A stretch of DNA of 64,000 bases. It comes from Lactobacillus sp. ESL0677 (GTDB lineage: Bacteria > Bacillota > Bacilli > Lactobacillales > Lactobacillaceae). A model generated the notes under the pieces. It saw only the letters and a program-made list of their open reading frames with translations. It was not told the DNA's origin and ran no database searches. The stretch covers positions 1,488,001-1,552,000 of the forward strand of contig NZ_CP113946.1 in assembly GCF_029392875.1 (NCBI RefSeq). Reading direction: 5' to 3'. Shown piece by piece: positions 58,488-64,000 of the stretch; position 1 is the stretch's first letter, and each line of letters begins with the position of its first letter. Both the position numbers and the translations under genes were made by a program.

Positions 58488-59039
58488 TTAGTTTCCTTCC
58501 TTATTAGTTGAGCCAAAGCCATTGGTCCGCTGCCGGCTAACCGGCAAGTCATTATCAGTTTTTAGATATTGGACAAAAATCCCCTGTCCAATCCGGTCAC
58601 CCTTGTGAATCTGCAGCGGCCGAACGCCATAATTAATCACCTGCATAAAAATTTCGCCCTCGTTATTGGGATTATTGTAATAGTCAGAATCAATCACACC
58701 AATCCCATTTGGCAGGCTTAAGTTACGCTTGAAAGTATTGGACGACCGGTTGGCTAACAACAACACCTCATTGTCAGGCATATAGGCTTTAACGCCAGTC
58801 GGAATCAGCAGCGGCTGCAAGATTTGGTCTGCTAGTTGATAATCAGGTTCATATAAGTGATGCCCGTTTCTAATTAAGCGAAAAATCCGCACAAAATTCA
58901 ACCGCCAAATGCTAGGAATAATCATGTCCTTAGCGGCTTCTAAGTCATAACCAGCACTGGCGATCGTTTGTCGCCGCGGCAAATTAATATTTTTATTTTC
59001 ATAACTCGATACGATCTCAAACCCCCGTGTTTTATTCAT
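58488..59039 (-). CDS. dut: dUTP diphosphatase
   Basis: A 183-residue trimeric-type dUTPase. Motifs are S-A-G-Y-D-L-E-A (I), A-N-R-S-S (II), G-V-I-D-S-D-Y-Y (III), G-D-R-I-G-Q-G (IV) and N-G-F-G-S-T-N (V). An insert near residues 48-75 makes it longer than the E. coli enzyme, as in other lactobacilli. First gene of dut-radA. Confidence 0.95.
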   Translation of the reverse strand: MNKTRGFEIVSSYENKNINLPRRQTIASAGYDLEAAKDMIIPSIWRLNFVRIFRLIRNGHHLYEPDYQLADQILQPLLIPTGVKAYMPDNEVLLLANRSSNTFKRNLSLPNGIGVIDSDYYNNPNNEGEIFMQVINYGVRPLQIHKGDRIGQGIFVQYLKTDNDLPVSRQRTNGFGSTNKEGN

Positions 59040-59153
59040 TATTTACTCCCTTTAACCTTTGTAAAACTATTTTACAATAGATTGCGAGCTTTAATTAAAA
59101 TCTTCTATAATAAATACGTAAAAAGTCAAATTTATTTTGTAAAGGATACACCA

Positions 59154-59456
59154 ATGGATAAGATTAACAATCCACACCAATTTTGTGAAATTTATGATGA
59201 GAACGACGTTCTTCTTTGTCACTGGACAATGGATAAGATTGAGCGCCAAGATGCCACTGTCTGGGTTATGAACCACTTTTTTATCAATCCCGCAGTAGAC
59301 AGTAAGCAAATTTTAGCAGAGCAAATGGCGTCAGTCTTAGAAATTGCTCAAGAGTCACAACTGCCTGTTTGGCCGCTCGACCCGCTAGTAATTGACTACT
59401 TTAATCAGCATCCCGAATTTAACAAAGTTTGGTATCACAAGCCAGCGCAAAAATAG
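59154..59456 (+). CDS. Small GNAT-like (YjdJ-type) protein
   Basis: A 100-residue protein beginning at the ATG at 59154, with AAAGGA 8 nt upstream. The strand order and the ending P-L-D-P-L-V-I-D-Y-F-N-Q-H-P-E-F resemble the minimal YjdJ-type acetyltransferase domain, but the acetyl-CoA loop G-x-G-x-A is absent (reads D-S-K-Q-I-L-A). It may be inactive as an acetyltransferase. Divergent from dut. Confidence 0.65.
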   Translation: MDKINNPHQFCEIYDENDVLLCHWTMDKIERQDATVWVMNHFFINPAVDSKQILAEQMASVLEIAQESQLPVWPLDPLVIDYFNQHPEFNKVWYHKPAQK

Positions 59457-59486
59457 CTGTGCCTGTTAAAATTTAACTAACCCAAA

Positions 59487-59519
59487 AAATCTCGCAAGTA
59501 TGATTCTTACGAGATTTTT
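59487..59519. terminator. Bidirectional terminator
   Basis: AAAATCTCG.AAG (59487-59499) pairs with CTT.CGAGATTTT (59507-59519), with one mismatch. Confidence 0.85.
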
Positions 59520-59535
59520 CAGTAAAAATATTCTA

Positions 59536-60729
59536 TTAATTACAGGAATTCTTGATTAAATTCTTTTGGAACTTAAATAGCAGACAGCAGCAACTGATTA
59601 TGATTGCCAAGATGCCACTAACCGAGAAGACATTAATTCCGATATTCTTAACCATTGCTGTCAACGGATTAACGACAAACGGGCTAACAACACCGCCAAC
59701 TGAATAAATGGCAACATAAACGCCTAATGCCATCGATACACTACTATCATCAACGGCAAGTGAAATCAGATAAGGGAACTGTCCCATTGCAATACTCATG
59801 GCTGCACCAACTAAAAAGCTGCCAATAAAGACAATAATTAATGAATGGATAAAGCCAATTAATAAATATGCTATGCCATAAAGTAAAAATGAAAGTGCAA
59901 TTGACGAATATCTGAATTTCTTACCGATGATTCCCACAATTAAGCCACAGAGCATCCCACCAATTAGGGAAATTGTCGAAGTCAATGCGGCTTGCGATGT
60001 GGCACCTAAGTGCTGTTCGACAACAAATAATGAGATATTGTTATTTAAGACATTATTTAGCAGCATTGTTAAAAACGCCCATGATGCACAATAAAACACA
60101 TACTTGTTTAGCTTAATTTTACCCGGTTCTTGATTTTGACTGGTATTACCAGAAACATCTTTGGGATGCAGCGGCAATAACAAGATAACGACTAACAGAA
60201 TTAACAATGAAAAGAGATAAATCCAATAATTATTAACCCAACTACTTGCGGCGGCTAACTGACCACCACCCATGATGAAGACAACACCGCCAATGTTAAT
60301 GAAGGTGGTTGAGATGCCCATCGTTGATTCGCGTTCTTTTTTAGGTAAAATTTGTGAAATCAAAACTTGCGTCAAATTAGTACAAGCTCCTTGACCCAAA
60401 CCAACTAAGCAAGAACAAATTATTAAAAAAGCAAAACTTTCATGGAAGAATACCGGCAATAAGCCACCGATTACAACTAGTAGAATTGAGCCAATAGTTA
60501 AATTTTTTAAATTAATCTTGCTGGCTGTTAATTTACCAATGATTAAGCCAGCAACCATCATAAACAGGTTAGGCAGCGAGGTCAGCATCTGTACACTGGT
60601 ATTGTTTAAAGCAAAATGCTGGGCAATCGCCGCATACGACGGGGTAATGGCTAAGGCTGCCATGCCGATCATACTAACTGCTAAAACACCAATACGCGTT
60701 TTAGTAACATATTGTTGAGAAACTTCCAC
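59536..60729 (-). CDS. MFS transporter
   Basis: A 397-residue carrier with about 12 membrane segments. GTG start with GGGAAG about 9 nt upstream, 3 bp after the flavoprotein stop. Its place at the end of a flavoprotein-SDR-flavoprotein operon suggests uptake or efflux of that pathway's substrate or product. No family-specific motif fixes the substrate. Confidence 0.85.
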   Translation of the reverse strand: MEVSQQYVTKTRIGVLAVSMIGMAALAITPSYAAIAQHFALNNTSVQMLTSLPNLFMMVAGLIIGKLTASKINLKNLTIGSILLVVIGGLLPVFFHESFAFLIICSCLVGLGQGACTNLTQVLISQILPKKERESTMGISTTFINIGGVVFIMGGGQLAAASSWVNNYWIYLFSLLILLVVILLLPLHPKDVSGNTSQNQEPGKIKLNKYVFYCASWAFLTMLLNNVLNNNISLFVVEQHLGATSQAALTSTISLIGGMLCGLIVGIIGKKFRYSSIALSFLLYGIAYLLIGFIHSLIIVFIGSFLVGAAMSIAMGQFPYLISLAVDDSSVSMALGVYVAIYSVGGVVSPFVVNPLTAMVKNIGINVFSVSGILAIIISCCCLLFKFQKNLIKNSCN

Positions 60730-60732
60730 TCT

Positions 60733-62178
60733 TTACCGCTTCCCTTTACAAATACTCAAGACTGCATTGCGACCAGAAAAGGCAGCATAGCCAGCTGTAC
60801 TTCCCGGCAAAGTAACGGCGTAAGTATCACCAACTAGCATGCCAGCAGCGTCATTACCAACAGCATAGAGTCCTTCAAGAGGGTAACCATAGCTGTTTAA
60901 GACTTCGTTATCATTGTCAACCCGAATACCGCCAAGCGCACATGCCATCCCAACGCCGAGTTCAACAGCATAATATGGGCCCTTTTTAAGTGGTGTCAGA
61001 TAATCTGCAGCTTTACCGAAGTCACTATCCTTACCTTGACTGGCAACTTCGTTATAGCGCTCGATTGTCGATTCCAAGTTAGGCAAGTTAAGCTTGTCAG
61101 CAAGTTCTGCAATTGAATTAGCTTTGGTTAAGTATTTCTCGTTATTTTTAAGATCGCGCTCAATTTCCGCGGTTAAATTATCTAACTTTTCTGGTGAAAC
61201 CGGTGAGTTACCCAGTTCCTTATATAAGCCAACATTAGTCAAATGGTCCACGGCAGCTTGATCCAAAATTGAAAATATTCTCGCCTGCGTTAAAATACTG
61301 CTCCCGGCATGGCACATGTTGTCATTAACATCTTCATTGACGAACCGGTCACCACGCTCATTAACCCATAAGATCGCTTCTTGCGTAGCAGCTGCTGCCA
61401 ATTGCGAAGCCATGTGCATAAACGGTGGTCTTGTTTTATCAAAAATGGCACCACCACCGTATTGGATTGCGCCCATTTGATAATGTTCAGCTCCTGCCTG
61501 CCATGCAAGCTGCATCCCATCACCAGTCGACTTGCCATCACTAACGGATAACAACCGACTGTTAAGTGGCGTCCGCTTCTTAACTAATTCTGGATTATCG
61601 ATATAGCCACCTGTGGCAAGAATCACATCATCTGCTGCTAATTCGCGCATTTGACCAGTTGCTTCGTTCTTAATCATCAATCCAGAAACATGCCCATTGT
61701 GTTGCAAAATCTTTTGCGCACTGATACTTGTTACAATTTCGATTCCAAATTCATTAACTTTAGCTAGTAAAGTCGCAATTGCAGCCATACCACCACCAGT
61801 AAAGGTGTGAATTGTAGGCCAGCTCTTTCCTTGCGGACCAACTTTAACAAAGTCAACACCTAAATCATGCAGCCAATCAATGATTGCACCACTTTGGTTA
61901 ATAAACTTCTTTAAGTGTGGTGCATTAGCTTCATAATGAGAATAATTTAGTTCATCTTGTAAAAGCTGAGTAGGATCAATTTCAATTCCCTCTTGCTTTT
62001 GCAAATAACTATCTACACCCATGGCGCCTTCAACATAATTGCCGTCGCCGCCTAATGTCCGGCCTTTTTCAATTATTAAAGTATCAAGATGGTTTTCACC
62101 AGCACTGACTGCCGCAGCTAGGCCCGACAGGCCACCGCCGACAATCACTAAATCATAGTGTGCTTTCTTAGGAAACAT
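60733..62178 (-). CDS. FAD-dependent oxidoreductase, fumarate reductase/FAD_binding_2 type
   Basis: A 481-residue soluble flavoprotein. Dinucleotide-binding G-G-G-L-S-G-L-A-A (about 14-22), E-K-G-R-T-L-G-G-D-G, W-V-N-E-R-G-D-R-F-V-N-E-D near residue 270, and G-N-D-A-A-G-M-L-V-G-D-T-Y in the C-terminal FAD region. No FMN-binding or haem domain, so the electron donor is separate. Relatives reduce C=C bonds of fumarate, urocanate or cinnamates, or are steroid dehydrogenases; the substrate is open. Distant paralogue of the flavoprotein at the right edge. Confidence 0.88.
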   Translation of the reverse strand: MFPKKAHYDLVIVGGGLSGLAAAVSAGENHLDTLIIEKGRTLGGDGNYVEGAMGVDSYLQKQEGIEIDPTQLLQDELNYSHYEANAPHLKKFINQSGAIIDWLHDLGVDFVKVGPQGKSWPTIHTFTGGGMAAIATLLAKVNEFGIEIVTSISAQKILQHNGHVSGLMIKNEATGQMRELAADDVILATGGYIDNPELVKKRTPLNSRLLSVSDGKSTGDGMQLAWQAGAEHYQMGAIQYGGGAIFDKTRPPFMHMASQLAAAATQEAILWVNERGDRFVNEDVNDNMCHAGSSILTQARIFSILDQAAVDHLTNVGLYKELGNSPVSPEKLDNLTAEIERDLKNNEKYLTKANSIAELADKLNLPNLESTIERYNEVASQGKDSDFGKAADYLTPLKKGPYYAVELGVGMACALGGIRVDNDNEVLNSYGYPLEGLYAVGNDAAGMLVGDTYAVTLPGSTAGYAAFSGRNAVLSICKGKR

Positions 62179-62189
62179 TAATCTGCCTC

Positions 62190-62924
62190 CTATTTCAAAC
62201 CAACTGAAACACCACCATCACTCAGAATGGTTTGACCAGTCATAAAGGTTGCTTCACTAGCGACAAAGACATAGACTTTTGCGACTTCTGCTGCGGTTTC
62301 GTAGCGTTTCATTGGGACAGTCGGCAAAATCTTCTCAAGGAAGCCACCATCGTTTAATGGTGTCTTGGTTAAACCAGGGGCAACACAGTTTACGCGAATA
62401 TTGTTTTCTGCATAATCAATCGCTGCTGCTTGAGTCATCCCCATAATACCGTTCTTGGCAGCGTTATAAGCGCCCATGCCACCTGGATTGTAGATACTAC
62501 CTAAAGCACCAGCGTTAACAATCGAACCATAACCTTGCTTTAAGAAAAGCTTGATTTCTTCACGCATACATAAGAATGTCCCACGCAAGTCAAGGTTGAT
62601 GGTCTTATCAAAATCGTCATCGGTTAATTCAGCAAATGGCTTAAGCACACCACCACCGGCATTATTAACGGCATAATCCAGCTTGCCATAAGTGTCGATG
62701 ATTTTATTTAAACTGTCTACAATACTGTCAGTTTTCATGACATTTAAAACCAAGCCAGTAATTTTACCATCATATTTTTGGTTCAACTCTTTTGCTGCGT
62801 CGATAACGCTTAGGTTGTAGTCTGTTAATACAACATTTGCACCCTGAATCGCAAATTCTTCACTAATTGCATAACCAATTCCTTGAGCAGCACCTGTAAC
62901 CATCGCAACTTTATCTTTTAACAT
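62190..62924 (-). CDS. Short-chain dehydrogenase/reductase with altered catalytic triad
   Basis: A 244-residue SDR. Cofactor motif T-G-A-A-Q-G-I-G (10-17), N-N-A-G (87-90), Y153-x-x-x-K157, and the C-terminal T-G-Q-T-I-L-S-D-G-G. The position 13 residues before Tyr, normally the catalytic Ser, is Ala (A140, in V-N-A-G-A-L-G-S). Acidic D35 after strand 2 favours NAD. TAGGAG precedes the ATG. Lies between the two flavoprotein genes. Confidence 0.9.
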   Translation of the reverse strand: MLKDKVAMVTGAAQGIGYAISEEFAIQGANVVLTDYNLSVIDAAKELNQKYDGKITGLVLNVMKTDSIVDSLNKIIDTYGKLDYAVNNAGGGVLKPFAELTDDDFDKTINLDLRGTFLCMREEIKLFLKQGYGSIVNAGALGSIYNPGGMGAYNAAKNGIMGMTQAAAIDYAENNIRVNCVAPGLTKTPLNDGGFLEKILPTVPMKRYETAAEVAKVYVFVASEATFMTGQTILSDGGVSVGLK

Positions 62925-62934
62925 TTTTCTTCTC

Positions 62935-64000
62935 CTAATTTAAACTCTTAATTGCTTCTTTAGCGGCAATCCAACCTGAAACAAAGGCAAAACCATTCGC
63001 AATTCCTTCATAACTTGGATAACCATCTGAATAAAGGCCATTAACATTATTACCAACAATATACAAATCCTTGATTGGTGAGCCATCTTCTCTAACCGGC
63101 TCGCAATTGCGATTGACATTCACGCCATCCAAAGTTCCCAAAATTGCACAATGTTCAATAATTGCGTAGAACGGACCATCATGAACACCAAAAAGCAGTT
63201 CGTCAGCTGGCTTTAAGAAAATATCGTCAGTTTTATTTTCAACCGCCTTGTTATATGAAGCTAGGCTGCGCTTCAAAGCCGCAACTGGCACATTTAACTT
63301 TTGTGCTAATTCTTCAAGCGTATCTGCCTTAACAACCTCACCGGTTTTAATAGCAGCATCAAAATCTTGTTGAATATTTGGCAGTGGGCCAACAGCAGTC
63401 CGTGGTTCTTCACCAACATCACAGAACTGTCTTTCAAATGTATCTTCTAACTCAACTTCATGATTCTTGAAGTAATCAAGTGTTGCTTGATCAAGAACAA
63501 CATAATACTTACCATGAACGTTGTGTGCCGCATTAGCCCACATTGCAAAATCATAAACAACATCTTCATTGACAAAGCGGTTAGCCGTTTGGTCTAACCA
63601 CAATAACGGCACGTTAGTTAGAGTCTCGACGCCGCTATCACGTTTCATTGGATTAATTTGCATACTTGGTGCACAACCATGAGCAAACAAGACTGGACTA
63701 TGACGCAAATCAGCACCCAGCTTTTGCGATAACCGAATACCAACACCGGTTGACTTGTGTTCGCCCAAGTTTAGTAACTCGTCAGTGTCTGAATAGCGCT
63801 CACGCATCATTTCGTCGCTGCCGCAATATCCACCATCGGCAAAAATAACTTTGCTAGCTTCAATTCTGATTTGCTTACCAGTGCTGTCTTTGGCAATGAC
63901 AGCCTTTAAGCCATTGTCATAGTCAAGGTCAACAGCTTCGGTTTCTGTTAACACAGAATTCCCCGCTGCTTCAAATTTGGCAGGTAATTTATCCCAATTA
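62935..64000 (-). CDS. FAD-dependent oxidoreductase, partial (cut by window edge)
   Basis: The frame is open to the right edge, so the N-terminal FAD-binding part is outside. The visible part of about 354 residues has I-F-A-D-G-G-Y-C-G-S-D, the L-D-Q-T-A-N-R-F-V-N-E-D motif shared with the other flavoprotein, and G-N-N-V-N-G-L-Y-S-D-G-Y-P-S-Y-E-G near the end. The capping-domain motif L-N-V-P-V-A-A-L-K-R-S-L-A-S-Y-N matches fumarate reductase/urocanate reductase relatives. First visible gene of the operon with the SDR, second flavoprotein and MFS. Confidence 0.87.
   Translation of the reverse strand, partial: NWDKLPAKFEAAGNSVLTETEAVDLDYDNGLKAVIAKDSTGKQIRIEASKVIFADGGYCGSDEMMRERYSDTDELLNLGEHKSTGVGIRLSQKLGADLRHSPVLFAHGCAPSMQINPMKRDSGVETLTNVPLLWLDQTANRFVNEDVVYDFAMWANAAHNVHGKYYVVLDQATLDYFKNHEVELEDTFERQFCDVGEEPRTAVGPLPNIQQDFDAAIKTGEVVKADTLEELAQKLNVPVAALKRSLASYNKAVENKTDDIFLKPADELLFGVHDGPFYAIIEHCAILGTLDGVNVNRNCEPVREDGSPIKDLYIVGNNVNGLYSDGYPSYEGIANGFAFVSGWIAAKEAIKSLN

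Overview
The window is chromosomal DNA of a low-GC Gram-positive bacterium, almost certainly Lactobacillus in the strict sense. Several secreted proteins carry the basic, Tyr-rich SLAP (S-layer) repeat typical of that genus. Housekeeping gene order (tsaB-rimI-tsaD; rsmI-yabA-holB-darA-tmk-yaaL-recR-ybaB-dnaX-ffs-tadA; dut-radA-gltX | cysS-mrnC-rlmB-sigH-rpmG-secE-nusG-rplK-rplA) is also lactobacillar. An insect-gut or plant-glycoside lifestyle is suggested, but not proved, by the rhamnosidase/beta-glucoside locus.

Layout. (1) 0-9.6 kb: a sugar locus. A cellobiose-type PTS (IIC, IIB) with a GH1 6-phospho-beta-glucosidase and an AraC regulator on the minus strand faces a GH3 glycosidase, a GH78 alpha-L-rhamnosidase and a beta-phosphoglucomutase on the plus strand. 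(2) 9.6-11.7 kb: an MFS exporter and a TetR regulator whose gene is fused by overlap to the end of tsaD. (3) 11.7-22.8 kb: conserved tRNA-modification, replication and recombination genes, all minus strand, plus the SRP RNA. (4) 22.9-30.7 kb: a block of eight exported cell-envelope proteins (penicillin-binding-like hydrolase, SLAP-CAP protein, L,D-transpeptidase, D,D-carboxypeptidase, two NlpC/P60 enzymes, a C39-like protease, one unknown). (5) 30.9-39.6 kb: rplJL with its leader, the complete pst phosphate-uptake operon with phoU, then rplKA, nusG, secE, rpmG. (6) 39.9-45.4 kb: a DXS-like enzyme with altered active-site residues, a small unknown protein, a SigH/ComX-like sigma factor, rlmB, mrnC, cysS. 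(7) 45.4-55.4 kb: an accessory island between cysS and gltX. It holds three tandem 312-bp units encoding small membrane proteins, a possible bacteriocin-immunity protein, an ABC exporter with a membrane-anchored HTH regulator, SLAP surface genes (one intact, one decayed), a RelBE-type toxin-antitoxin pair, a gene remnant and an amino-acid permease. (8) 55.5-59.5 kb: gltX, radA, dut and a small GNAT-like protein. (9) 59.5-64 kb: a redox cluster (MFS, two fumarate-reductase-like flavoproteins, an SDR lacking the usual catalytic Ser), running off the right edge.

Most minus-strand genes form tightly overlapping operons separated by clear Rho-independent terminators. Regulatory RNA elements include an L10 leader with attenuator and a pair of matching elements before rplK and rplA that look like L1 feedback sites. 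No tRNA, rRNA, CRISPR array, insertion sequence or prophage was found. The best candidates for undescribed biology are the 312-bp tandem membrane-protein family in the island, the DXS-like enzyme and the flavoprotein/SDR cluster.
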